A stretch of DNA of 15,517 nucleotides from Daejeonella sp903859135 (GCA_947482195.1 CANKIZ010000029.1:1-15517); one strand, 5' to 3'. Positions 1-8,861 are shown, counted from the first letter of the stretch. A program made the numbers and translations. The notes: generated by a model from the letters alone, not told the origin.

Positions 1-52
1 ACGTCTTTTTAATAAATTGCCACTGGGATTCTGATAAATCGGTTGGATACAT
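1..52 (-). CDS. IS5-family transposase, N-terminal fragment
   Basis: ATG at 52-50 on the minus strand opens a frame reading MYPTDLSESQWQFIKKT before the window ends. The MYPTDL(S/T)xxQW start is typical of the N-terminal helical domain of IS5/IS427-like transposases (DDE enzymes acting on the element's ends). Only 17 codons are visible, so the catalytic region cannot be assessed. It differs from the right-hand copy at residue 9 (Ser here, Thr there), so the two elements are relatives and not identical copies. Confidence 0.75.
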   Translation of the reverse strand, partial: MYPTDLSESQWQFIKKT

Positions 53-142
53 TTTTTTGAAGTTTCGTCACAACAAAAAAGACTATTTCCAATCGCTTTT
101 CAGGCCTATAATATTATTCCTTTTTCATTTTTAAACAGGCTC
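1..142 (-). mobile_element. 5' end of an IS5-family insertion sequence, truncated by window edge
   Basis: Read on the minus strand from 142, this begins with a GAGCCTGTTTAAAAATGA terminus and a roughly 90-nt leader, then enters a transposase start. The same arrangement recurs in inverted orientation at the right edge, which identifies it as an insertion-sequence end. The flanking bases 143-145 are TAA, which would fit the 3-bp TNA target preference reported for some IS5 subgroups. The second end of the element lies outside the window, so neither the target duplication nor completeness can be verified. Confidence 0.85.
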
Positions 143-240
143 TAAATAAATTACCTATTTAGTTTTATTTTACCCCAAAGTTCACAGCAAGCTGATTGGA
201 TCGAGGCGATCATTCCCACAGTAAAAAATCTACCTACACC

Positions 241-2439
241 ATGAGTTTTAAAATATACAGGCAATTTGATAGCATGGACTGCGGTCCTACTTGTTTGAAG
301 ATGATATTTAAACACTATGGCAAGGATATAAGCCTAGAACGTTTGAAAGCCGCAACCCAGGTAAACATGAGCGGGGTCTCTTTATTTGGAATGTCTGAAA
401 CAGCTGAAAAATATGGATTCCGGACCATCAGTGCAAAACTATCTTTTGAGCAGTTACTGACGGATATTCCTTTACCATGTATTCTGCACTGGGATCAAAA
501 TCACTATGTGGTACTCACCCCTTCGTCAAAACCACAAAAAATGGTTGTTGCAGATCCTGCCAAAGGACTTATGGCCTATAACAAAAAAGAATTTTTACCA
601 CATTGGATTTCAACAAATGAAGAGGGGACTGACTATGGTATCGTTTTATTATTAGCCCCAACTCCTGCATTTTACACCGACCATGAAGATGACCTTGTAG
701 AGCTAAAGGCCAAAAGATTAAGTACCGTAGGTAAATACTTATACCCTTATAAACGACTTGTATTTCAACTTGTCATGGGCTTATTGCTAGGTAGTTTGCT
801 TCAACTAATTGCCCCATTTCTTACTCAGAGCATTGTAGATATAGGCGTCAGTACAGGGAACCTTCACTTTGTGTATATCGTGCTGTTTGCGCAGTTGGCC
901 TTATTTGCAGGCCGGCTTTCGGTTGATTTTATCCGCAGTTGGATACTCTATCATATCAGCAGCCGGATCAATATTTCTATCCTAACCGACTTTCTAATCA
1001 AGCTCATGAAGCTGCCAGCTGGTTATTTCGATAGCAGAAAAACAGGTGATATTCTACAGCGAATGAACGATCATCATCGCATACAGAATTTTTTGACAGG
1101 GACCTCCCTAACTACACTGTTTTCGCTATTCAATTTGGTTGTTTTTTCAGCGGTGTTAGCATCCTACAGCATGTCCATTTTTTTGGTTTTCACGTTTGCA
1201 AGTGTTCTTTATCTTTTCTGGATCATGATATTCTTAGACAGACGCAAGCAGCTAGACCATAAACGATTTGATATTGCCGCTGCAGAACAAAGCAAAACAA
1301 TACAACTCATCCAAGGCATGCAGGAAATAAAACTACATGGTTGCGAAACATCCAAACGCTGGGAGTGGGAGCGTCTGCAAGCAAAAACATTTAAACTAGG
1401 CGTAAAAAGTTTAGCCCTCAATCAATGGCAGCAAACAGGTGCATTTTTTATCAACGAAGGCAAAAATATCATCATCACCTTTTTAGCAGCACAAGCCGTT
1501 ATCAATGGCCAAATGACATTGGGTGGCATGTTGGCAATCCAATACATCATCGGACAACTCAATGGCCCCATCGAGCAGATGATCGAATTTACACAAGATT
1601 GGCAATTAGCCAGAATAAGTTTAGATCGTTTAAATGAAATACAAACCCTACAAGACGAAGAACCCGTAGGGAAAATATTTGATAAGGAGCTCCCATTAAA
1701 TAAAACGATCGATTTAAATCATGTGTCTTTTGCATATCCTGGTGTTGGCAATGAGGCTGTTCTGAAGAACATCAACTTACACATCCCCGAAGGCAAAACC
1801 ACAGCCATTGTTGGCATCAGCGGCAGCGGCAAAACCACCTTATTAAAAGTGTTGTTGAAATTTCACGAGATACAAAAAGGAACTATCAAAGTAGGAGGAC
1901 ACGACTTGAGCAATCTAAGTCATCGGCATTGGCGAAAAAATATAGGGGTGGTGATGCAAGAGAATTTTATTTTTAGTGACACAATAGCCGCTAATATTGC
2001 CGTTGGTGAAGAAAATATCCATCTCGAAAAACTACGAGAAGCAGCAGCCGTTGCCAATGTATTGGATTTTATTGAGGGATTACCACTGGGCTTTAATACC
2101 AAAATTGGTGCCGAAGGAAATGGCATCAGCACCGGACAAAAACAACGAATATTGATTGCCAGAGTGGTTTATAAAAATCCTGATTATATCTTTTTTGATG
2201 AAGCAACCAATAGTCTAGATGCAAACAATGAAACCGTAATCATGGAAAATCTATCCAATTTTTTTAAAAACAAAACCGTTATTGTGGTTGCTCATCGATT
2301 AAGCACGGTCAAGAATGCCGATCAAATTATCGTATTAAACAAGGGAATCATCACAGAACAGGGGACACACCATGAACTGACCAGTAGCAAAATGGAATAT
2401 TACTCATTAGTAAAAAATCAGCTGGAGTTAGCCAATTAA
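241..2439 (+). CDS. Peptidase-domain (C39) ABC exporter
   Basis: This is a 732-residue PCAT-type inner-membrane exporter, expected to cut the leader from a double-glycine-type peptide and export it with ATP. Residues 1-130 form a C39 peptidase with oxyanion Gln8, catalytic Cys14 in DCGPTC, His88 and Asp105. About six membrane segments follow (roughly 160-440). The ATPase has Walker A GISGSGKTT (Lys531), signature ISTGQ (629-633, unlike canonical LSGGQ), Walker B ending in Asp653-Glu654, and H-loop His685. I chose ATG 241 because MSFKIYRQFDSMDCGP places Gln8 and Cys14 correctly; an in-frame TTG at 196 adds 15 residues unlike the family. The adaptor gene follows after 29 nt. No substrate peptide is visible, and the left IS ends 98 bp upstream. 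The family is confident; the substrate is unknown. Confidence 0.93.
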   Translation: MSFKIYRQFDSMDCGPTCLKMIFKHYGKDISLERLKAATQVNMSGVSLFGMSETAEKYGFRTISAKLSFEQLLTDIPLPCILHWDQNHYVVLTPSSKPQKMVVADPAKGLMAYNKKEFLPHWISTNEEGTDYGIVLLLAPTPAFYTDHEDDLVELKAKRLSTVGKYLYPYKRLVFQLVMGLLLGSLLQLIAPFLTQSIVDIGVSTGNLHFVYIVLFAQLALFAGRLSVDFIRSWILYHISSRINISILTDFLIKLMKLPAGYFDSRKTGDILQRMNDHHRIQNFLTGTSLTTLFSLFNLVVFSAVLASYSMSIFLVFTFASVLYLFWIMIFLDRRKQLDHKRFDIAAAEQSKTIQLIQGMQEIKLHGCETSKRWEWERLQAKTFKLGVKSLALNQWQQTGAFFINEGKNIIITFLAAQAVINGQMTLGGMLAIQYIIGQLNGPIEQMIEFTQDWQLARISLDRLNEIQTLQDEEPVGKIFDKELPLNKTIDLNHVSFAYPGVGNEAVLKNINLHIPEGKTTAIVGISGSGKTTLLKVLLKFHEIQKGTIKVGGHDLSNLSHRHWRKNIGVVMQENFIFSDTIAANIAVGEENIHLEKLREAAAVANVLDFIEGLPLGFNTKIGAEGNGISTGQKQRILIARVVYKNPDYIFFDEATNSLDANNETVIMENLSNFFKNKTVIVVAHRLSTVKNADQIIVLNKGIITEQGTHHELTSSKMEYYSLVKNQLELAN

Positions 2440-2468
2440 AAATGAATGTTTGACAAACCCGATTCCCC

Positions 2469-3800
2469 ATGCCAGCACACACCCCAAATAACGAACAACT
2501 TATTCATTCCGATCCTCCTACTAGGCTTCTTTCAAATGAGATTCAAGAAATTATTTCCGACAAACAGAATTGGATGGTCCAGAATGGGATCGTATTATTC
2601 CTCTTCATTATGGGTTGTTTAATTGGGGCCACATTTTTTATCAGCTATCCGGATGTAGTACCAGTTAGCGCAAAACTAACATCCGTCAATGCACCCAAAG
2701 AAGTGAAAGTAAAAACAGAGGGGAAGCTCGTGAAGCTAAATACCATCGAGGGAAAAAATGTTTCCCAAAACGACGTATTGGGATTTATGGAAAGTACGGC
2801 CAATCATCTTGAAGTACTGACACTCTCAAAAAGCATTGATACGTTACAACAAGAAATAGCCAATAAAAACTACACACACATATCCAGCTATTTTTCAGAA
2901 TCATTTCATGATTTAGGAGAAATCCAACAATCATATCAGGTATTCAAACAAAGTTTCGCCTTATTTAAACAATACTTGACCTCTGGCTATTTCTTACGAA
3001 AAAAAAGCATGCTAGAAGGTGACATCGCCTATTTAAAACGCTCGCATGCTAACTTATTGCAAGAAAAAAATATGCAGCAAGAGGATTTAAGCCTGGAAAA
3101 AGAAACACTCGATGCCGATAAATCCTTAAAAGACAGCAAAACAATATCCTCATTCGATTACAGAAGTGAAAAAAGCAAATACATCGGCAAAGCACTTTCC
3201 ATACCCCCAATAGTCGCTAGGATCATTAATAATGAAAGTAATCAGCATGAAAAACAAAAAGAAATTTTACAACTAGAGAACGACATTGCACAACAGAAAG
3301 AGATCTTCGTCCAATCCCTCAATACGTTCAAAGTCCAACTGGATGAGTGGAAAAGCAAGTATTTACTCAGAGCTCCCATTAGCGGAAAAATTGCATTTGT
3401 CCGTTTTTTACAAGAAAACCAGCAATTAAAAATGAATCAAACATTTTGTTTCATCAATCCCGAGAACACACAATATTTTGCAGAAATAGCCATCCCGCAA
3501 CATAATTTTGGCAAGATAAAATCAGGACAAAAAGTGCTATTAAAACTACCTTCTCACCCTTTTCAGGAGTTTGGTGCATTGCTTGGCAAATTGGATTTCA
3601 TTTCAAAAATACCTTCCGATAGTGGCTACTTTGCCCGAGTAACTTTACCCAATGGCTTGCAAACCAACTACAAAAAACAAATCCAATACCGAGATGGGTT
3701 GATGGCACAAGGAGAAATCGTTACGGCCGACACCAAACTTTCCGATCGACTTCTCTATCAATTCACCAAACTGATGACCTGGAAAGGTCCTGAGCACTAG
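2469..3800 (+). CDS. HlyD-family membrane-fusion adaptor of the peptide exporter
   Basis: This 443-residue protein should link the ABC exporter to an outer-membrane channel across the periplasm. It has a short cytoplasmic N-terminus, one membrane helix at about 40-58, and a first lipoyl-like half-motif near 68-108. A long charged coiled-coil region rich in Lys, Glu and Gln covers roughly 115-290. The second half-motif (LRAPISGKI, 299-307) is the hallmark that closes the barrel-sandwich hybrid domain, and a beta-barrel C-terminus follows. It lies 29 nt downstream of the exporter gene and is almost certainly co-transcribed. No TolC-like partner gene is in the window, so the outer-membrane component is probably encoded elsewhere. 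Confidence 0.9.
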   Translation: MPAHTPNNEQLIHSDPPTRLLSNEIQEIISDKQNWMVQNGIVLFLFIMGCLIGATFFISYPDVVPVSAKLTSVNAPKEVKVKTEGKLVKLNTIEGKNVSQNDVLGFMESTANHLEVLTLSKSIDTLQQEIANKNYTHISSYFSESFHDLGEIQQSYQVFKQSFALFKQYLTSGYFLRKKSMLEGDIAYLKRSHANLLQEKNMQQEDLSLEKETLDADKSLKDSKTISSFDYRSEKSKYIGKALSIPPIVARIINNESNQHEKQKEILQLENDIAQQKEIFVQSLNTFKVQLDEWKSKYLLRAPISGKIAFVRFLQENQQLKMNQTFCFINPENTQYFAEIAIPQHNFGKIKSGQKVLLKLPSHPFQEFGALLGKLDFISKIPSDSGYFARVTLPNGLQTNYKKQIQYRDGLMAQGEIVTADTKLSDRLLYQFTKLMTWKGPEH

Positions 3801-3827
3801 TCCATACTTTTTGCTTATTTTGCGAAC

Positions 3828-4973
3828 ATGCAGTTCAGTGATATTATTGGCCAAGAAAAAGTCAAAAAACATTTAATACAAACAGTTTCAGAAAATCGGG
3901 TAAGCCATGCACAGTTATTTTTAGGTCCGGAGGGATCAGGAAATTTAGCACTTGCCTTGGCTTATGCACAATATATTTCTTGCGAAGATCGCCAACCAGC
4001 CGATAGCTGCGGTCACTGCTCTTCCTGCAGAAAATACGGCAAACTCATCCATCCAGACTTGCATTTTTCGTATCCTTTTTTCGCAAAACACAAGGAGGAT
4101 ACAGCACTTGATTTTCTGCCCGAATGGCGTAAAGCTTTTTTAGGGAATCCTTATTTAAACCTGAATGAATGGCGAGCCCAGTTTGACGCCGAAAATAAAC
4201 AGGCCAATATCAACATTGCCGAATGCCACCAAATTATCCACAAACTAAGTTTAAAACCGTTCGAGTCGGAGTATAAAATACTGATCATGTGGCTGCCCGA
4301 ATATTTGGACAAAGAGGGGAATACACTGCTGAAAATCATTGAAGAACCAGCACAAAAAACAGTATTCCTATTGGTAGCTCAAAACCAAGACCAATTGCTG
4401 AACACCATTTTATCTAGAACTCAACTAGTCAAAATACCTCGTTTGAGCGAGAACGAAATCAAGCAACATCTCATCGAACAAAAAGGCGCCTCAGAAACAA
4501 AAGCAACACATATCGCCTACCTCAGCGAAGGGAATCTACAGGTCGCTCTACTGTTTTTGAACACGGAAGAAAATGATCAGTTTAATCTATTCTCCAGTTG
4601 GATGAGAATGACCACTACCGACAAGGGAAGCCAGATGATTGACTTTGTGGACCACGCAGCCAAAATGGGCAGAGAAAACCAGAAACACTTTTTAAAATAT
4701 GGCATACAACTGATACGCGAAAGCATCCTCATACTTTCAGGAGTTCCAGATTTGGTGCATTTACCCTCACCTGAATTGGATTTTATAACTAAGTTCAGCA
4801 ATTTTATCAGCCTGAATCAAGCGCAAGCGATTATTGATACTTTAGAGAAAGCACATTACCATATCGAAAGAAATGCAAATCCAAAAATTTTATTTTTAGA
4901 TGTATCTTTACGCTTCGTTAGTATTTTAAAGTTTAATTCGCTCCCTCAAGGGACTCAATATATATCTACTTAA
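3828..4973 (+). CDS. holB: DNA polymerase III subunit delta'
   Basis: This 381-residue clamp-loader subunit acts with DnaX and delta to load the sliding clamp. The N-terminal AAA+ fold starts with FSDIIGQEKVKKHL. Its P-loop is degenerate (GPEGSGNLA, Asn39 in place of Lys), as expected for delta', which does not hydrolyse ATP. A zinc module has Cys52, Cys61, Cys64 and Cys67. The sensor-1 motif reads SRT (196-198) in place of the usual SRC. The region EYLDKEGNTLLKIIEEP is strongly diagnostic. The gene starts 27 nt after the adaptor gene and ends 2 nt before ricT. Co-transcription with the exporter is possible but functionally unrelated. Confidence 0.93.
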   Translation: MQFSDIIGQEKVKKHLIQTVSENRVSHAQLFLGPEGSGNLALALAYAQYISCEDRQPADSCGHCSSCRKYGKLIHPDLHFSYPFFAKHKEDTALDFLPEWRKAFLGNPYLNLNEWRAQFDAENKQANINIAECHQIIHKLSLKPFESEYKILIMWLPEYLDKEGNTLLKIIEEPAQKTVFLLVAQNQDQLLNTILSRTQLVKIPRLSENEIKQHLIEQKGASETKATHIAYLSEGNLQVALLFLNTEENDQFNLFSSWMRMTTTDKGSQMIDFVDHAAKMGRENQKHFLKYGIQLIRESILILSGVPDLVHLPSPELDFITKFSNFISLNQAQAIIDTLEKAHYHIERNANPKILFLDVSLRFVSILKFNSLPQGTQYIST

Positions 4974-4975
4974 TT

Positions 4976-6289
4976 ATGGGATGTGGAAGTTGTTCAACAG
5001 GTTCGTGTGCACCTGCAGGCTGTAAAAGCAATGGCTCATGCCTCACGGGAGGGTGTAATAAATTAGACGTATATGACTGGCTTGCCCACATGGACATGCC
5101 CTCCAACTATAAACCTTTTCACGTCGTAGAAGTAAAATTCAAAGGATCACGCAAGGAGTTTTACCTGAACCACGAAAACTTATACATCGAAGCAGGCGAA
5201 TTAGTAGCCGTCGAAACCGCGATGGGGGGTTACGATATTGGACATATTTCACTCACAGGCGAATTGGTTCGCATGCAACTGAAAAAAAGGCGTGTGAACA
5301 TGGAAGATGTCACCAAAAAAATATATCGAAAAGCCACATCCACAGATATAGACAAATGGCAACAGGCCAAAGGGATGGAGTTTGAGACCATGCATAAAGC
5401 GCGAGTTTTAGCTAAAAACTTGGGTTTAGCAATGAAGTTGAGTGATGTCGATTATCAAGGAGATAAAACGAAAGCTACCTTTTATTATACCGCTGAAGGT
5501 CGGGTTGATTTCAGAGAACTTATCAAGCGAATGGCCGAAACATTTCGTATTCGTATAGAAATGCGGCAGGTTGGCATGCGCCAGGAAGCCAGTCGCTTGG
5601 GTGGCATAGGATCCTGTGGCCGTGAACTGTGCTGCTCTACCTGGTTAACTGATTTCAAAACCGTTTCGACCTCTGCTGCTCGATACCAAAACTTATCTTT
5701 AAACACGTTGAAACTTGCTGGACAATGTGGCAAACTTAAATGCTGTTTAAATTACGAGCTAGACACCTATATGGATGCCTTAAAAGACATTCCAGACCAT
5801 GCAGATCGTTTGGAAACAGAAAAAGGAATAGCCAAACTTCAAAAAACTGACATCTTTAAAAAACTGATGTGGTTTAGTTACGCAAATGCCGAAGAATGGA
5901 TCCCATTACAAATTGATCGTGTCAAGTACGTACAACAGTTAAACAAAAAAGGCATCAAGCCACCCGACCTAAAGGAAGAAGTACTTGAGGTAAATAAAAC
6001 ACCTATTGCAAAGGCCCCCGACTATGAAAATGTAGTTGGACAGGACAGCCTAACACGATTAGATGACAAAACACCACGTAAACGTGCAAGCCAAAAACGA
6101 AATAAAAAACCTAAAAATGCTTCAACAGCCCCTGCTCTCGCGAGCCCCCACCCTGTACAGACAATTGTAAAATCACCCGAATCTAAACAAGCAGAGGTGG
6201 CATCAACCGATGATATTCCTTCAAGAAATCGAAATAATAACCGACGTAAAAACAGGAGTAAAAAAAATCGTCCTAAACCAACGGTATGA
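4976..6289 (+). CDS. ricT: PSP1/RicT-family iron-sulfur regulatory protein
   Basis: The 437-residue protein belongs to the PSP1 (YaaT/RicT) family. In Bacillus subtilis RicT works with RicA and RicF in an Fe-S complex affecting RNA processing and development; the Bacteroidota role is not well defined. The core carries the family's two Cys clusters, CGRELCC (Cys214, Cys219, Cys220) and CGKLKCC (Cys251, Cys256, Cys257), likely Fe-S ligands. The N-terminus is unusually Cys/Gly rich, with six cysteines (3, 6, 11, 16, 22, 27). Residues 363-437 form a low-complexity tail ending in a dense Arg/Lys/Asn stretch that suggests nucleic-acid contact. It starts 2 nt after holB and overlaps gldH by 4 nt, indicating translational coupling. 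Confidence 0.9.
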   Translation: MGCGSCSTGSCAPAGCKSNGSCLTGGCNKLDVYDWLAHMDMPSNYKPFHVVEVKFKGSRKEFYLNHENLYIEAGELVAVETAMGGYDIGHISLTGELVRMQLKKRRVNMEDVTKKIYRKATSTDIDKWQQAKGMEFETMHKARVLAKNLGLAMKLSDVDYQGDKTKATFYYTAEGRVDFRELIKRMAETFRIRIEMRQVGMRQEASRLGGIGSCGRELCCSTWLTDFKTVSTSAARYQNLSLNTLKLAGQCGKLKCCLNYELDTYMDALKDIPDHADRLETEKGIAKLQKTDIFKKLMWFSYANAEEWIPLQIDRVKYVQQLNKKGIKPPDLKEEVLEVNKTPIAKAPDYENVVGQDSLTRLDDKTPRKRASQKRNKKPKNASTAPALASPHPVQTIVKSPESKQAEVASTDDIPSRNRNNNRRKNRSKKNRPKPTV

Positions 6290-6774
6290 TGAAAACAAAA
6301 ACGAATAGCTACTTTTTGACATTGCTAGGGCTGGTCACACTCCTATCTGTCTCTTGCCAAAATGAGGTAACACTTGTTGATAGCAACCAAAAAACAAACG
6401 ATTTGAAGTGGAGCTATGCTGACAGGATGCGCATCCCTGTCAAGGTTGGAGATACAAGAATGGCGTACACCCTTTATTTAAATCTTCGACACACGGGCGA
6501 CTATAAGTATTCGAATATATTTATCATCATCCACCAAACTGGACCCGATGGTAAAAAAACGTCGGAACGCAAAGAATTTACACTTGCTTTACCTGATGGA
6601 GAATGGCTTGGAAAAAGTTCAGGTAGCTTATACAGCCATCAAATGATCTTCCGAAAAAACTATCACTTCCCCCAAAAAGGAACCTACATCTTCGAGCTCG
6701 AACAAAATATGCGTGACAATCCACTACAAGAACTTTCAGATATTGGAATACGAATAGAAGAAGCTAACGACTAA
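6286..6774 (+). CDS. gldH: Gliding motility lipoprotein GldH
   Basis: The 162-residue protein has a lipoprotein signal peptide: basic N-terminus, hydrophobic stretch 9-20, then lipobox LSVSC with lipidated Cys24. The mature part matches the GldH pattern by eye (a WSYADRMRIPV segment, a YxLYLNLRHTGDYxYSN strand pair, and DNPLQELSDIGIRIE near the end). GldH is needed for gliding in Flavobacterium johnsoniae and is conserved in many non-gliding Bacteroidota. Its start overlaps the ricT stop (ATGA), and a second ATG follows immediately at 6289; either would keep the signal peptide. Position directly after ricT supports the call, since I recall this order being common in the phylum. Confidence 0.87.
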   Translation: MMKTKTNSYFLTLLGLVTLLSVSCQNEVTLVDSNQKTNDLKWSYADRMRIPVKVGDTRMAYTLYLNLRHTGDYKYSNIFIIIHQTGPDGKKTSERKEFTLALPDGEWLGKSSGSLYSHQMIFRKNYHFPQKGTYIFELEQNMRDNPLQELSDIGIRIEEAND

Positions 6775-6819
6775 AATTGCGAATGCAATCGAACTGACAG
6801 GACAAACGCTACGTTGTAA

Positions 6820-6858
6820 ACAATAGTGCAAAATCACCAAAACATTTTGTACTATTGT
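6820..6858. repeat. 15-bp near-perfect inverted repeat between gldH and the acyltransferase gene
   Basis: The left arm ACAATAGTGCAAAAT (6820-6834) and the right arm ATTTTGTACTATTGT (6844-6858) are complementary except at one position, which would be a G-U wobble in RNA. The loop is 9 nt. The stem is AT-rich and lacks a following T-tract, so it is not a textbook intrinsic terminator. It lies 45 nt after the gldH stop and 19 nt before the next start. It could be an operator for a dimeric regulator, a processing hairpin, or a weak terminator. Confidence 0.7.
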
Positions 6859-6877
6859 CTATAAACCAGGATGCTAC

Positions 6878-8032
6878 ATGACAAATCTCAAAGCAATCCC
6901 TCGTACACGTCTTCTTTCCCTCGATGTATTTCGTGGACTGACCGTAGCCGCAATGATTCTGGTTAATAACCCTGGCGATTGGAGCCATATTTATGCCCCT
7001 CTTGAACATGCCGAGTGGAACGGCTGCACACCCACCGATTTGATCTTTCCTTTCTTCCTATTTATCGTTGGTGTATCCATTAGCTATGCACTTGGAGATA
7101 AAATAGGGCAGGAGCAAGATCATTCCAAACTCATGTGGACAGCGTTGAAAAGAGCATTGATTTTATTCGGACTTGGTTTATTTCTTGCTGCATTTCCCAC
7201 ATTATTTACCGATCCAGTAGCTACACTAAAGGAGGTTCGAATTCCTGGAATACTGCAACGCATTAGCCTTGTATTTTTTATATCGGCCCTTATCTTTATT
7301 AAAACAAAGCCCCAAACACAGTTCAAAATCATGATTGGATTGCTCATTCTGTATTGGCTACTCATGACTTATGTTCCCGTTCCTGGACTGGGCTACGCGA
7401 ATCTAGAAAAAGAAACCAATCTGGGAGCATGGATAGATCGAACACTCTTGGGCGAGGCTCACCTATGGAAACTCTCCGTGACATGGGACCCAGAGGGCAT
7501 CTTAGGAACCATCCCAGCCGTTTCAACTGGACTATTTGGCGTACTAGCTGGGAGCTGGTTAAAGCGAAAAGATCGTGAAGAAAGTGTAAAAATTGCGTGG
7601 ATGTTTTCGATAGGACTCATTGCCATCATTGCGGGTCTGCTTTGGAACTTAACGTTCCCCATCAACAAAGCTCTTTGGACTGGCTCATATGTGCTTTATA
7701 CGGGGGGCTTAGCAACGATTGGTCTCGCACTCTGCTATTGGCTCATCGATGTGCGAGGGTACCAACAAGGGATAAAGCCCTTCGTCGCCTACGGGATTAA
7801 TGCGTTAGCCGCCTTTTTCCTATCGACCTTAGTAGCCAAAACATTGAACTTGCCGTTGGTAAACTTAGCCGATGGCACATTTTATAGTACTAAATACTGG
7901 CTATATAAAACGTTTGTCGTGCCTCATCTATCTCCTCTCAATGCATCTTTAGCGATGGCCATCACCTACGTTGTATTTTGGTTTCTAATTCTCTGGTTTA
8001 TGTATACCAAAAGAATTATCATCAAAATATAA
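6878..8032 (+). CDS. Multispanning acyltransferase, NagX/HGSNAT-like (DUF5009)
   Basis: This 384-residue inner-membrane protein has about ten hydrophobic segments. The N-terminus carries the family motif RLLSLDVFRGLTV (11-23). HAEWNGCTPTDLIFPFFLFIVG (44-65) follows, matching the region of human heparan-alpha-glucosaminide N-acetyltransferase that, as I recall, holds the active-site histidine (His44 here). Bacterial members are thought to move acetyl groups across the membrane onto sugars such as glucosamine or cell-wall fragments; the substrate here is unknown. ATG 6878 places the motif at the usual distance from the N-terminus. It is transcribed alone and converges with proC, with only 10 nt between the stops. 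Confidence 0.85.
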   Translation: MTNLKAIPRTRLLSLDVFRGLTVAAMILVNNPGDWSHIYAPLEHAEWNGCTPTDLIFPFFLFIVGVSISYALGDKIGQEQDHSKLMWTALKRALILFGLGLFLAAFPTLFTDPVATLKEVRIPGILQRISLVFFISALIFIKTKPQTQFKIMIGLLILYWLLMTYVPVPGLGYANLEKETNLGAWIDRTLLGEAHLWKLSVTWDPEGILGTIPAVSTGLFGVLAGSWLKRKDREESVKIAWMFSIGLIAIIAGLLWNLTFPINKALWTGSYVLYTGGLATIGLALCYWLIDVRGYQQGIKPFVAYGINALAAFFLSTLVAKTLNLPLVNLADGTFYSTKYWLYKTFVVPHLSPLNASLAMAITYVVFWFLILWFMYTKRIIIKI

Positions 8033-8042
8033 AACGACATCA

Positions 8043-8861
8043 CTACTCTTTCACATATAAACCACCTGCTTTCGCTGCCGAAAGCTTTATTCCTTTGATC
8101 AATGAGGAACTAAATCCATTATGCTCCATTTCATTTAAGCCAGCAATGGTACAACCTTTGGGCGATGTCACCTTATCTATTTCATTTTCTGGATGGCTTT
8201 GCATTTGCAATAATAAGTCGGCAGCACCTTTGGCCGTCTGAACAGCCATTTTAAGAGCCTCATCCGCATGAAAGCCAATTTCGACACCTCCTTGAGAAGC
8301 TGCTCGAATAGCTCGTAAAAAGAAAGCGACACCACATGCACACAATGCCGTTGCTGAGGTCATGAGCTCTTCATTGATCTTCATCACCGCCCCTACCGTT
8401 TCAAACATATCTGTCACAATTTCTAGCTGCTGCGGACTTGCATGATCACTTGCAAAACAAGTCATGGACTGACCAATAGCGATAGCTGTATTGGGCATTG
8501 CGCGCACCACAGGCACATTATTTCCCAGCTTCTCGCGAATATCCAGACAAGAAACCCCAGAAACGACCGAAATAATGAGATGATCTGGACGGACAACTTC
8601 CTTAATTTGATCGAGTAATTGATCGAGTTGCTGTGGCAAAACAGCCAGAATCACAACCGAAGCTTCGCCTACGGCTTTTAAATTTTGGTCCGTGATGTGA
8701 TACCCTTTCGCCGTAAGTTCAGCAATACGCTGCACATTGCGACGCGTAAGCGTAATTTGACCTGCCTCACAATAGTTAGATTTAACTAATCCCCTAGCCA
8801 AAGACATACCAATGTTTCCACTTCCGAGTATGGCTATTTTATTTTTTGTTGATTTTGACAT
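8043..8861 (-). CDS. proC: Pyrroline-5-carboxylate reductase
   Basis: The 272-residue enzyme catalyses the last step of proline synthesis, reducing pyrroline-5-carboxylate with NAD(P)H. A Rossmann dinucleotide motif, ILGSGNIGMSLARG (11-24), opens the protein. The middle has VVRAMPNTAIAIGQSMT, characteristic of the family. The C-terminal dimerisation/active-site helix carries the P5CR signature VTSPKGCTIAGLNEMEHNGF. Length is normal for the family (about 265-280). It is the downstream minus-strand neighbour of engB, separated by 122 bp, and converges on the acyltransferase gene. Confidence 0.95.
   Translation of the reverse strand: MSKSTKNKIAILGSGNIGMSLARGLVKSNYCEAGQITLTRRNVQRIAELTAKGYHITDQNLKAVGEASVVILAVLPQQLDQLLDQIKEVVRPDHLIISVVSGVSCLDIREKLGNNVPVVRAMPNTAIAIGQSMTCFASDHASPQQLEIVTDMFETVGAVMKINEELMTSATALCACGVAFFLRAIRAASQGGVEIGFHADEALKMAVQTAKGAADLLLQMQSHPENEIDKVTSPKGCTIAGLNEMEHNGFSSSLIKGIKLSAAKAGGLYVKE

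Noticed and set aside
196..240. Fifteen-residue N-terminal extension of the C39 exporter from TTG 196.
   Set aside because: It precedes a typical family start at ATG 241, and the extra residues do not resemble the C39 domain.
3924..3962. P-loop of the clamp-loader subunit lacks its lysine, suggesting a broken gene.
   Set aside because: Degenerate P-loops are normal in delta' subunits, which do not hydrolyse ATP; the rest of the frame is intact.
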